Below, piece after piece: positions 1-7,620 of a stretch of 64,000 nucleotides of DNA (position 1 is the stretch's first letter; each line of letters starts with the position of its first letter). Location: contig NZ_QHGY01000001.1 of NCBI RefSeq assembly GCF_003254665.1, positions 1,178,001 through 1,242,000 of the forward strand. Reading direction: 5' to 3'. The notes under the pieces are model-generated. The model made no database searches, was not told where the DNA came from, and saw nothing but the letters and a program-made list of their open reading frames with translations. The stretch comes from Billgrantia lactosivorans. GTDB taxonomy: Bacteria > Pseudomonadota > Gammaproteobacteria > Pseudomonadales > Halomonadaceae. The position numbers and the translations under genes are program-made.

Positions 1-95
1 ACGCCGGGGGTAAAGGCCCGAGCGATACCCGGCGCTGACAGGCTGGCCGTCATTGGCGACAATGGCGGTCCGCTCTCAGTACGAGGATTTTCGGC

Positions 96-476
96 ATGGC
101 CCAGGCATGGCAGCACTATCGTAGCGCACCCGCGCCGGGAACGCGCCTCGTCAGGCTGGAGGAGCTGACGCCGCGCGACACCCACAGCCTGACCCTGACG
201 GGCGACAAGGGGAGCTTCCCGCTGCTGCTGATTCGCCTCGACGATGCGCTGCTCGGCTACGTCAATGCCTGCCCTCACCAGTACCTGCCCCTCGATCAGC
301 GCGGTGCGCGGATCCTCAGCCGCGACGGCGAACAGCTTCGCTGCAGCAACCACGACGCCACCTTCTCGGTACGAACCGGAGAGGGCCTTGGCGGGCTGGG
401 GCTCGGCTGTGCCCTCGACCCGGTGCCGGTGAGGGTCGACGAGTCGGGCTGGGTCGTCATCGGCGCGGCGACCTGA
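96..476 (+). CDS. Rieske [2Fe-2S] domain protein
   Basis: A 126-residue stand-alone Rieske domain. The two ligand motifs are visible: C-P-H at about residues 59-61 and C-S-N-H at about residues 82-85, the usual CxH...CxxH pair that binds one 2Fe-2S cluster. No signal peptide or membrane segment is seen, so it is probably cytoplasmic. The family includes small ferredoxin components of oxygenases and reductases, and no oxygenase subunit lies next to it here. The partner is therefore unknown, and assigning a specific redox pathway would be a guess. The next gene follows after 117 bases on the same strand. Confidence 0.85.
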   Translation: MAQAWQHYRSAPAPGTRLVRLEELTPRDTHSLTLTGDKGSFPLLLIRLDDALLGYVNACPHQYLPLDQRGARILSRDGEQLRCSNHDATFSVRTGEGLGGLGLGCALDPVPVRVDESGWVVIGAAT

Positions 477-593
477 CGGCACATTTCGCTGATGGCTGAC
501 ATCACGATTATTGATCAATCAAAGCCTTCCCATAGGCTGGCGGCATAGACTACGCTCACTTCTCCGACACTGCCTGCTCAAGGACGCCGCCGC

Positions 594-1475
594 ATGTCAC
601 CGGCCGATTCCCTACGCCTGATCCTGCTCTCGACGCTATGGGGCATGTCGTTCATCTTCATGCGCGTGGCAGTGCCCGAGTTCGGCCCGGTGCCGCTGAT
701 CCTGGTGCGCATGGGCGTCGGCTCACTGCTGCTATTGCCGCTGCTCTTCAGCCTGCGCTACCTCCGGCTGGTGTGGGAGCACAAGGGCGGGCTGCTGCTG
801 CTGGGGCTGGCCAACCACGTGCTGCCCTTCGTGCTGCTGGCCGTGGCCACCCTTCGCCTGGAAGCGGGCTTCACCTCGTTGATCAACGCCACCACGCCGA
901 TCTTCACCGCCCTGCTCGGCGCGCTGTTCTTCACCACGCCGGTGCAGCGCCAGCAGTACCTGGGCCTGGCGCTGGCCTTCTTCGGGGTCTACGTGCTGTC
1001 GGCCGATCGGCTTGACTTCGCCCTGGGCGGCGATGGCTGGTTCATCCTCGCCGCGGTGGGCGCCACCTTCTGCTACGGCGTGGCGAGCAACTACTCCAAG
1101 ACCTACCTCTCGCATCTGCCGGTGCGGGTCCTGGCCGCCGGCAGCACCGCCATGTCGGCGCTGATCCTGCTGGTGCCAGGGCTGTGGCTGTGGCCCAGCG
1201 AACCGATCAGCGGGCTGGCCTGGGCCAACGGCCTGGGGCTCGCCGCCTTCAGCACCACCCTCGCCTTCCTGCTCTACTTCGGGCTGATCACCAGTGCCGG
1301 CGCCACCGCCACCTCGACGGTGACCTTCCTGGTGCCGGTCAGCGCGCTGCTGTGGGGCTATCTGCTGCTCGGCGAGCAACTCAGCCTGCAGGTCATGGTC
1401 GGCATGACCATCACCCTGGCGGGCACCGCCATCGCCACCGGGATGCTCCGCTGGCGACGGCGCGAAACGGCCTGA
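594..1475 (+). CDS. DMT-superfamily transporter (EamA family)
   Basis: A 293-residue inner-membrane protein with about ten hydrophobic segments arranged as two EamA repeats. The first starts near residue 8 (LRLILLSTLWGMSFIF) and the second near residue 145 (DGWFILAAVGATFCYG). The conserved C-terminal stretch of the family, with a P-V-S core and a leucine/glycine-rich last helix, is present around residues 240-285. Length is typical. An AAGGA element about eight bases before the ATG supports the start. The family exports metabolites or drugs; the substrate cannot be told from sequence. Confidence 0.88.
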   Translation: MSPADSLRLILLSTLWGMSFIFMRVAVPEFGPVPLILVRMGVGSLLLLPLLFSLRYLRLVWEHKGGLLLLGLANHVLPFVLLAVATLRLEAGFTSLINATTPIFTALLGALFFTTPVQRQQYLGLALAFFGVYVLSADRLDFALGGDGWFILAAVGATFCYGVASNYSKTYLSHLPVRVLAAGSTAMSALILLVPGLWLWPSEPISGLAWANGLGLAAFSTTLAFLLYFGLITSAGATATSTVTFLVPVSALLWGYLLLGEQLSLQVMVGMTITLAGTAIATGMLRWRRRETA

Positions 1476-1583
1476 GCCTTCACCCTATCAGCGCATTAGA
1501 CGAACCAGCCGTGCCAGGCGAATGCCGCTTGCTATGCTCCGAAAGCGGGCCAGGCGAGCCCGTTCGAGGCGAGGATCTGAACC

Positions 1584-2228
1584 ATGAAAGCGAGATGGGA
1601 GGGAACTCTCCTGGCGAGCATGCTGCTCGGCGGGAGTCTGGTCATGCCGGTTGAGGCCCCGGCCTACACGCCAGGCGAGACAGGCGAGACAGGCGAGACA
1701 GCAGTGGAGACAACGGCTTTGCTGGAAGCGATACGCACGGCCACCCGACGCTTCGAGAGCGTCGAGGTCGCCTTGGCGGAGGGCTACGTGCCGGACCCTA
1801 CGGGCCGGTGCATCAGCGCGGCATCGGAAGGATTGCCCGGCGAACTGGGAGGCATGGGGATCCATTACCTGCGCCCCGACCTGCTCGGCCTCTCGGCGAG
1901 CGAACCCCGAGTCGACGGCACCGGCGTCCATACCGATTTCCTCAACCCCGCCATCCTGCTCTACGAACCCCAGGAGGATGGAACGCTGAAGCTGGCGGGG
2001 GTCGAGAACCTGGTGTTCCAGAAGGCCTGGCACGCCGCCGGGAATAGCGCCCCCCCCACGTTCGCCGGACGCTCGTGGGATACCATGGCCGACGACCCCG
2101 CCACGGCGATCGACGAAGCCCACGGCTTTGAACCGCACTACGACCAGCATGTCTGGTTCAGCGACGACGGCACCGTTCACCTCGAGTCGTTCAATCCTCG
2201 GGTGAGCTGCACGCATCACCATAGCTGA
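1584..2228 (+). CDS. exported protein of unknown function
   Basis: A 214-residue protein with an N-terminal signal-like segment (hydrophobic core at about residues 8-25). A short acidic repeat, three GET units, follows at about residues 31-39, encoded by a 9-base tandem repeat. The body contains G-G-M-G-I-H-Y near residue 90, a buried ILLYEP strand, H-Y-D-Q-H-V-W near residues 185-191 and F-N-P-R-V-S-C close to the end. The GMGxHY and HVW...NPRVSC pattern resembles an uncharacterised exported family found in several bacterial groups, but I cannot name it. The protein ends C-T-H-H-H-S, a possible metal-binding tail. I assign no function. Confidence 0.7.
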   Translation: MKARWEGTLLASMLLGGSLVMPVEAPAYTPGETGETGETAVETTALLEAIRTATRRFESVEVALAEGYVPDPTGRCISAASEGLPGELGGMGIHYLRPDLLGLSASEPRVDGTGVHTDFLNPAILLYEPQEDGTLKLAGVENLVFQKAWHAAGNSAPPTFAGRSWDTMADDPATAIDEAHGFEPHYDQHVWFSDDGTVHLESFNPRVSCTHHHS

Positions 2229-2242
2229 GAGAGGCGCTTTTT

Positions 2243-2284
2243 ACCCACGGGCGGCGGCGAGATAGCTCGCCGCCGCCCGTGGGT
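2243..2284. terminator. 19-bp hairpin between convergent genes
   Basis: A perfect inverted repeat of 19 bp (2243-2261 with 2266-2284) around an ATAG loop. It sits between the exported-protein gene (plus) and the enoyl-CoA hydratase gene (minus). The position fits a bidirectional terminator. There is no T-run on the exit side of either strand, so it is not a textbook intrinsic terminator and may act partly as an mRNA end-stabilising stem. Confidence 0.6.
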
Positions 2285-2303
2285 GACTCGCTTGGGTACC
2301 GGC

Positions 2304-3077
2304 TCAGAAGTTCGGCTTGCGCTTCTCGACGAAGGCGCCCATGCCCTCCTTCTGCTCGCTGCCGGCGAAGCAGAAGGCGAACAGCGCGGTCTCCAGCGCC
2401 AGGGCGCTGTCGAGGTCCTGGTCCATGCCGTCGTGCACCGCCTGCTTGGCGGCACGTACCGCCCGAGGACCGTTGCCTGACAGCTGCTTGATCAGTTCCT
2501 CGGCGTAGGCCTCGAGCTCGGCCTGGGGCATCACCCGGTTGACCAGGCCGATGCGCAGGGCCTCCTGGGCGTCGATCTTGCGCCCGGTGGTAACCAGGTC
2601 GATCGCCATGGCGGGGCCGACCCGACGCGGCAACCGCTGGGTGCCACCGAAGCCGGGAATCACGCCCAGCAGCACCTCGGGCTGGCCGAAGATGGCGTTG
2701 TCGCTGGCTACGGCCCAGTCGCAGGCCAGCGCCAGTTCGCAGCCGCCGCCAAGACAAAACCCGTTGACCAGGGCGACCACCGGCACCGGAAGGGTCTCCA
2801 GTCGCTTGATGGTGCGCAGGGCCTGGCTGGCGAAGGCGCGCGCCTCCTCCGGGGTCTTTTCGCGCATCTCGGTGATGTCGGCGCCGGCGACAAAGGATTT
2901 CTCGCCCGCCCCGGTAATCAACACGGCGCGCAGGTCGCTGCGCTGCTCGAGCTCGGTGAGCACGGTTTCCAGCTCGCCGAGCACGGCGCTGTTGAGGGCG
3001 TTCAGCGCCTTGGGCCGGTTGATGGTCAGGCGCACGACGCCGGCGTTGTCGACGACCTCGATCAGTTTGTCGCTCAT
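2304..3077 (-). CDS. enoyl-CoA hydratase
   Basis: A 257-residue crotonase-fold enzyme that hydrates 2-trans-enoyl-CoA in fatty-acid beta-oxidation. The oxyanion-hole segment GAGEKSFVAGADI and the downstream GGGCELALACD segment, which carries one of the catalytic glutamates, are both visible. So is the second glutamate region (GQPEVLLGVIPGFGGTQRL). The longer open frame reaches 3143, but the start at 3077 is preferred: AAGGAG lies just upstream, and the protein then begins MSDKLIEV as family members do. It is the last gene of the four-gene beta-oxidation operon, separated from the preceding gene by about 70 bases that hold a palindrome. Confidence 0.92.
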   Translation of the reverse strand: MSDKLIEVVDNAGVVRLTINRPKALNALNSAVLGELETVLTELEQRSDLRAVLITGAGEKSFVAGADITEMREKTPEEARAFASQALRTIKRLETLPVPVVALVNGFCLGGGCELALACDWAVASDNAIFGQPEVLLGVIPGFGGTQRLPRRVGPAMAIDLVTTGRKIDAQEALRIGLVNRVMPQAELEAYAEELIKQLSGNGPRAVRAAKQAVHDGMDQDLDSALALETALFAFCFAGSEQKEGMGAFVEKRKPNF

Positions 3078-3107
3078 GGGGGCTCCTTGCTTGTTGTCGG
3101 AACGATA

Positions 3108-3140
3108 CCGACCAACCCTAGCGAACGCTTGGTTGGTCGG
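3108..3140. promoter_or_regulatory. palindrome between 3-hydroxyacyl-CoA dehydrogenase and enoyl-CoA hydratase genes
   Basis: Ten-base arms CCGACCAACC (3108-3117) and GGTTGGTCGG (3131-3140) enclose a second small palindrome, AGCG-AA-CGCT (3120-3129). Nested ACCAA...TTGGT symmetry with a CG-rich centre is the style of TetR-family operators, which often control acyl-CoA metabolism. It could equally be an intercistronic mRNA stem. No regulator gene is adjacent. Confidence 0.45.
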
Positions 3141-3147
3141 CAATCCC

Positions 3148-3996
3148 TTATTCGTAGATGTGGAAGCCGCGACCCGTTTTCCGCCCCAGATAGCCGGCCG
3201 CGACCATGCGTCGGAGCAGCGGGCAGGGGCGATACTTGGGATCGCCGAAGCCCTCCTGCAGCACGTCCATGATCGCCAGGCAGACGTCCAGCCCGATCAG
3301 GTCGGCGAGCGCCAGCGGCCCCATCGGGTGGGCGGCGCCGAGCTTCATCGACTGGTCGATGTCCTCGGCGCTGGCAGCCCCCTCCTGAAGCAGGAATGCC
3401 GCCTCGTTGATCATCGGCACCAGCAGGCGGTTGACGGCGAAGCCCGGCGAGTCGGCGATGGCCACCGGGGTCTTGCCCAGTTGCCTGGCCAGTTCCTCGA
3501 TGCGCGCCACGGTGGCGTCAGAGGTCTGCTCGGCGCGGATCACCTCGACCAGCTTGAGCACCGGCACCGGGTTGAAGAAGTGCATGCCCACCACGCGCTC
3601 GGGGCGCTCGCACACCGCGGCGAGCCGGGTCAGCGACAGCGACGAGGTGTTCGAGGCGAGTATCGCATCGTGGCTCAGGCGGCTCAGGTCGCGGAACAGC
3701 TTCTCCTTCAGCGCCGGCTGCTCGGGGGCGGCCTCGACGATCACCTCGCAGCCGCGCAGGGCCTCGAGCGAGGTGGTCAGCTCGAGGCGCGCCATGGCCT
3801 CGCCCTTCTCGGCCTCGCCGAGCTTCTCCTTGGCCACCAGCTTGCCCAGCCCCTTGTCGATGGCGGCCTGGGCCCGGCCGAGCTGTTCGTCGGCCACGTC
3901 GTAGAGCTGCACGGGCAGGCCGCTCGCGACTAGCACCTGGGCGATACCCTGCCCCATGGTGCCGGCGCCGACCACGCCGATAGACTGTTGCGTCAT
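3148..3996 (-). CDS. 3-hydroxyacyl-CoA dehydrogenase (3-hydroxybutyryl-CoA dehydrogenase type)
   Basis: A 282-residue single-function NAD-dependent dehydrogenase that oxidises 3-hydroxyacyl-CoA to 3-ketoacyl-CoA. The N-terminal Rossmann motif is GAGTMGQGIAQ (about residues 10-20). The catalytic His region reads GMHFFNPVPVLKLVEVI near residue 140, and the C-terminal helical domain contains the family signature DSPGFAVNRLLVP near 185. Length matches the PaaH/Hbd family. It lies 14 bases downstream of the acyl-CoA synthetase gene and is clearly in the same operon. Hbd versus PaaH cannot be separated by eye. Confidence 0.9.
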   Translation of the reverse strand: MTQQSIGVVGAGTMGQGIAQVLVASGLPVQLYDVADEQLGRAQAAIDKGLGKLVAKEKLGEAEKGEAMARLELTTSLEALRGCEVIVEAAPEQPALKEKLFRDLSRLSHDAILASNTSSLSLTRLAAVCERPERVVGMHFFNPVPVLKLVEVIRAEQTSDATVARIEELARQLGKTPVAIADSPGFAVNRLLVPMINEAAFLLQEGAASAEDIDQSMKLGAAHPMGPLALADLIGLDVCLAIMDVLQEGFGDPKYRPCPLLRRMVAAGYLGRKTGRGFHIYE

Positions 3997-4010
3997 GGTC
4001 TGTCTCCCGT

Positions 4011-5642
4011 TCAGTGCTTGCGCGCTTCTTCGCGCAGGACGAATTTCTGGATCTTGCCGGTGGAGGTCTTGGGCAGCTCGGTGAAGATCACCGTCTTGGG
4101 CACCTTGAAGCGCGCCAGGTGTTCACGGCAGTGCTCGATGATGTCGGCTTCGGTCACCTCGCCGTAGCCCACCTTGAGCTTGACGAAGGCGCAGGGCGTC
4201 TCGCCCCACTTCTCGTCGGGCTTGGCCACCACCGCGGCCTCCTCAACGGCCGGATGCGAGTAGATGGCATCCTCGACCTCGATGGTGGAGATGTTCTCGC
4301 CGCCGGAGATGATGATGTCCTTGGAGCGGTCCTTGATCTCGATGTAGCCGTCCGGATGCCATACGGCGAGGTCGCCGGTGTGGTACCAGCCGCCCTCCAG
4401 CGCCTGCTCGGTGGCGGCCTCGTTCTTGAGGTAGCCCTTCATCACGTTGTTGCCGCGCATCAGGATCTCGCCGATGGTCTCGCCATCCTTGGGTACCGGT
4501 TCCAGGGTGTTGGGGTCGGCCACGCAGAGCGCTTCCAGCATGTGGTAGCGCACCCCCTGGCGCGCCTTGATCCGGGCACGCTGTTCCAGCGGCAGCTCGT
4601 CCCACGCCTCGCGCCAGGCGCACACGGTCACCGGCCCGTAGACCTCGGTGAGACCGTAGACATGGGTCACCTCGATGCCGAGCGTCTCGACTCCGGCGAT
4701 CACCGAGGCGGGTGGCGCGGCGCCGGCGGTGGTGACCTTCACCGGGTGGTCGAACTCGCGCTTGTGCTCCGCCGGCAGGTTGACCAGGCCGTTGAGCACG
4801 ATCGGCGCGCCGCTGAAGTGGGTGACCTTTTCATCGGCGATCAGGTCCATGATCCGCTTGGGATCGACCTTGCGCAGGCATACGCTGGTCCCGGCGTTGG
4901 CGGCGATGGTCCAGGGGAAGCACCAGCCGTTGCAGTGGAACATCGGCAGGGTCCAGAGGTAGACCGGATGGTGCGGCATGGCCCACTCGAGGATGTTGCT
5001 CACCGCGTTGAGGTAGGCGCCGCGGTGGTGGTAGACCACGCCCTTGGGCTTGCCGGTGGTACCCGAGGTGTAGTTGAGCGAGATCGCCTGCCACTCGTCC
5101 TCGGGCAGGCGGTAGGCGTAGTCGGCATCGCCCTCGGCCAGCAGCGCCTCGTACTCGATCTCGCCGATGTGGCGCGCCTCGCCCTCGAACAGGGCGTCGT
5201 CGACGTCGATCACCAGCGGCTTGATGGCGAGCCGCGACACGGCCTCCTCGATCACCCCGGCGAACTCGGGGTCGACCAGGATCGCCTGGGCCTCGCCGTG
5301 TTCGAGCATGTAGGCGATGGCCTCGGCGTCGAGGCGGATGTTGAGCGTGTTGAGCACGCAGCCGGCCAGCGGCACGCCGAAGTGCGCCTCGAACATGGCC
5401 GGCACGTTGGGCAGCATGGCGGCCACCGTCTCGCCGGGCTTGATGCCGCGCTTCCCGAGCGCCGAGGCGAGCCGGCGGCAGCGCGCCCAGGTCTCGCTCC
5501 AGCTGCGGCGGACGCCGCCGTGGACCACCGCCGGGTAGTCGGGGTAGATGGAGGCGCTGCGCTCGATGAAGGTCAGTGGCGATAGCGGGACGAAGTTGGC
5601 CGGCGTCTTGGGCAAGTCCTGTTCGAAGATGCTGTCGTTCAT
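4011..5642 (-). CDS. AMP-forming acyl-CoA synthetase
   Basis: A 543-residue ANL-superfamily ligase that activates a carboxylic acid to acyl-AMP and then to acyl-CoA. The P-loop motif is LNYTSGTTGKPKG near residues 185-197. The adenylate-binding YGLTEVYGP segment, the GWYHTGDLAVWHPDGYIEIKDR hinge region and the catalytic lysine near the C terminus (LPKTSTGKIQKF) are all present. The overall pattern is closest to AlkK-type medium-chain acid ligases. In the operon it follows the acyl-CoA dehydrogenase gene by about 50 bases, so it probably supplies acyl-CoA to the neighbouring beta-oxidation enzymes. The natural chain length is not determinable here. Confidence 0.9.
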   Translation of the reverse strand: MNDSIFEQDLPKTPANFVPLSPLTFIERSASIYPDYPAVVHGGVRRSWSETWARCRRLASALGKRGIKPGETVAAMLPNVPAMFEAHFGVPLAGCVLNTLNIRLDAEAIAYMLEHGEAQAILVDPEFAGVIEEAVSRLAIKPLVIDVDDALFEGEARHIGEIEYEALLAEGDADYAYRLPEDEWQAISLNYTSGTTGKPKGVVYHHRGAYLNAVSNILEWAMPHHPVYLWTLPMFHCNGWCFPWTIAANAGTSVCLRKVDPKRIMDLIADEKVTHFSGAPIVLNGLVNLPAEHKREFDHPVKVTTAGAAPPASVIAGVETLGIEVTHVYGLTEVYGPVTVCAWREAWDELPLEQRARIKARQGVRYHMLEALCVADPNTLEPVPKDGETIGEILMRGNNVMKGYLKNEAATEQALEGGWYHTGDLAVWHPDGYIEIKDRSKDIIISGGENISTIEVEDAIYSHPAVEEAAVVAKPDEKWGETPCAFVKLKVGYGEVTEADIIEHCREHLARFKVPKTVIFTELPKTSTGKIQKFVLREEARKH

Positions 5643-5690
5643 GGTGGGCTCCGGGTGTGGTGTCGTTATTGTAAAGCGCTGCCCGCTGCC

Positions 5691-7472
5691 TCAGGAGGCG
5701 GTGAGCGGGAAGTCGACCAGGCTCTGCATGCCGGCCTCGATCACGCTACGATTGGCACGGCCGAGCGGCAGCCAGTGGCGCAGGGCGAAGTCGGCGGCAG
5801 CCAGCTTGGCCCGGTAGAAGGGCTCGTCGCTACCGCCGGCCAGGGCGGCGCGGGCCTTGAGCGCCGCGCGCCCCATCTGCCAGGCGCACAGCACGTGCCC
5901 GGCCAGGGCGAGGAACGGCGTGGCGTAGGCCTGGACGGCATCCGGCCCGGTTTGCGTATCGCGCCCCGCCTCGAGCACCAGAGCCATGGCGGCACGCAGG
6001 TCGGCGGCACCGGCGGCCAGGCTCTCCCCCAGGGCGGCAAGCTCGCCGCTGTCACGCAGCTCACCGGCGGTAACCTCGACCTCCTCGACCAGCCCGCTCA
6101 GCGCCGCACCGCCATCGCGGGAAAGCTTGCGTCCGGCCAGGTCGAGGGCCTGGATGCCGTTGGTGCCCTCGTAGATCGGTGCGATGCGGGCGTCGCGCAG
6201 CAGTTGGGCGGCGCCGGTCTCTTCGATATAGCCCATGCCGCCATGCACCTGCACGCCCAGCGAAGCGATTTCCACGGCCTGGTCGGTGGAGAACGCCTTG
6301 ACCACCGGGATCAGCACGTCGGCCCGCGCCTGGGCGGCCTCGCGCTCGGCGGCGTCGGCCGCATGGCGCGCCACGTCGAGCTGGGCGGCGCAGGTGAGCG
6401 CCAGTGCCCGCAGGGCATCGGTGCGGGCACGCATGGAGAGCAGCATACGGCGTACGTCGAGGTGCTCGCTGATGGTGGCCTCGGCGCCGCGCGCCCTGCC
6501 CTGCACGCGGTCCAGGGCATAGGCGAAGGCGTGCTGGCAGGCACGCTCGGCCACGCCGATGCCCTGCACGCCGACCTTGTGGCGCGCCTCGTTCATCATG
6601 GTGAACATGTGGTTGAGGCCGCGCCCCTCCTCGCCCACCAGGTAGCCGATGGCGCCATCGTGCTCGCCGAAGCTCAGGGTGCAGGTGGGCGAGCCGTGGA
6701 TGCCCAGCTTGTGCTCGATGGAAGCGCAGGTGACGTCGTTGCGCTCGCCCAGCGAACCGTCCTCGTTGACCAGGAATTTCGGTACCAGGAACAGCGAGAT
6801 GCCCTTGTTGCCCTCGGGGGCGTCGGGCTTGCGCGCCAGCACCAGGTGGATGATGTTCTCGCTGGCGTCGTGCTCGCCCCAGGTGATGAAGATCTTCTGG
6901 CCGAACAGGCGGTAATGATCGTCTTCGGGGACGGCGCGAGTCCGCACCTTGGAGAGATCGGAGCCGGCCTGGGGCTCGGTGAGGTTCATGGTACCGGTCC
7001 AGCTGCCCTCGACCAGCCTGGGCAGGTAGGTCGCCTTGAGCGCCTCGCTGCCGTGGTGAGCCAGTGCCTCGATGGCACCGGCGGTGAGCATCGGGCACAG
7101 CCCCAGCGCCATGTTGGCGCCATGCAGCATCTCCTGCACGCTGCTCGCCACCACCTCGGGAAGGCCCTGGCCGCCCAGCGCCTGGGACACGCCGATGCCG
7201 TTCCAGCCGCCTTCGGCATAGGCGCGGTAGGCCTCGGCGAAGCCGTCGGGCAGGGTCACGCCGCCGTCCTCCCGGCGCGTGCAGCCCTGGCGGTCGCCGC
7301 TGGCGTTGAGCGGGGCCCACACCTCGCCGGCCAGCTTGGCCGCCTCTTCCAGCACGGCCTCGACCAGGTCGGGGCTGGCCTCCTCGAAGCCGGGCAGGTC
7401 GAGCGAGCGGTGTTCGAGCAGTTCCTCGAGCACGAAGCGAAGATCACGAACGGAGGCGGCGAAGGGGAACAT
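5691..7472 (-). CDS. acyl-CoA dehydrogenase (large, C-terminally extended type)
   Basis: A 593-residue flavoenzyme catalysing the first oxidation of beta-oxidation. MNLTEPQAGSDLSKVRTRA (about residues 160-178) is the FAD/substrate-binding signature, and IFITWGEHD follows. The C-terminal catalytic-base region reads MGYIEETGAAQLLRDARIAPIYEGTNGIQALDL (about 405-438). The extra C-terminal DUF1974-like helical domain explains why it is about 200 residues longer than ordinary family members; such forms are common in Pseudomonas and Halomonas. It is the first gene of the operon, which continues with the acyl-CoA synthetase. Confidence 0.93.
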   Translation of the reverse strand: MFPFAASVRDLRFVLEELLEHRSLDLPGFEEASPDLVEAVLEEAAKLAGEVWAPLNASGDRQGCTRREDGGVTLPDGFAEAYRAYAEGGWNGIGVSQALGGQGLPEVVASSVQEMLHGANMALGLCPMLTAGAIEALAHHGSEALKATYLPRLVEGSWTGTMNLTEPQAGSDLSKVRTRAVPEDDHYRLFGQKIFITWGEHDASENIIHLVLARKPDAPEGNKGISLFLVPKFLVNEDGSLGERNDVTCASIEHKLGIHGSPTCTLSFGEHDGAIGYLVGEEGRGLNHMFTMMNEARHKVGVQGIGVAERACQHAFAYALDRVQGRARGAEATISEHLDVRRMLLSMRARTDALRALALTCAAQLDVARHAADAAEREAAQARADVLIPVVKAFSTDQAVEIASLGVQVHGGMGYIEETGAAQLLRDARIAPIYEGTNGIQALDLAGRKLSRDGGAALSGLVEEVEVTAGELRDSGELAALGESLAAGAADLRAAMALVLEAGRDTQTGPDAVQAYATPFLALAGHVLCAWQMGRAALKARAALAGGSDEPFYRAKLAAADFALRHWLPLGRANRSVIEAGMQSLVDFPLTAS

Positions 7473-7502
7473 GGCACTACCTCGGGAAAAATGATAACGG
7501 CG

Positions 7503-7518
7503 ATAGTAGTTTCACTAT
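7503..7518. promoter_or_regulatory. candidate operator upstream of the beta-oxidation operon
   Basis: ATAGT (7503-7507) and ACTAT (7514-7518) form a 5-bp inverted repeat with a six-base spacer, in an AT-rich patch about 30 bases before the acyl-CoA dehydrogenase start. The position suits a repressor site at the operon promoter, but the arms are short and no regulator gene is adjacent. Confidence 0.3.
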
Positions 7519-7560
7519 TTTTCGTTAACCATTATCCCTAGGTCGCACCCCGACGCAAAG

Positions 7561-7583
7561 CGCCCGATGCGGGGCATCGGGCG
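7561..7583 (-). terminator. terminator hairpin after the MFS gene
   Basis: CGCCCGATGC (7561-7570) pairs perfectly with GCATCGGGCG (7574-7583) around a GGG loop. Read on the minus strand it follows the MFS transporter gene by about 38 bases and is followed by CTTTG, a weak U-rich exit. Confidence 0.55.
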
Positions 7584-7620
7584 CACACAGGAGCTCTCGC
7601 GGCAGGAGGGACGTGTCGGA

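Noticed and set aside
5655..7541. 628-codon open frame on the plus strand
   Set aside because: It is antisense to the acyl-CoA dehydrogenase gene; the Gly/His/Gln-rich product has no family pattern and reflects GC-rich codon bias.
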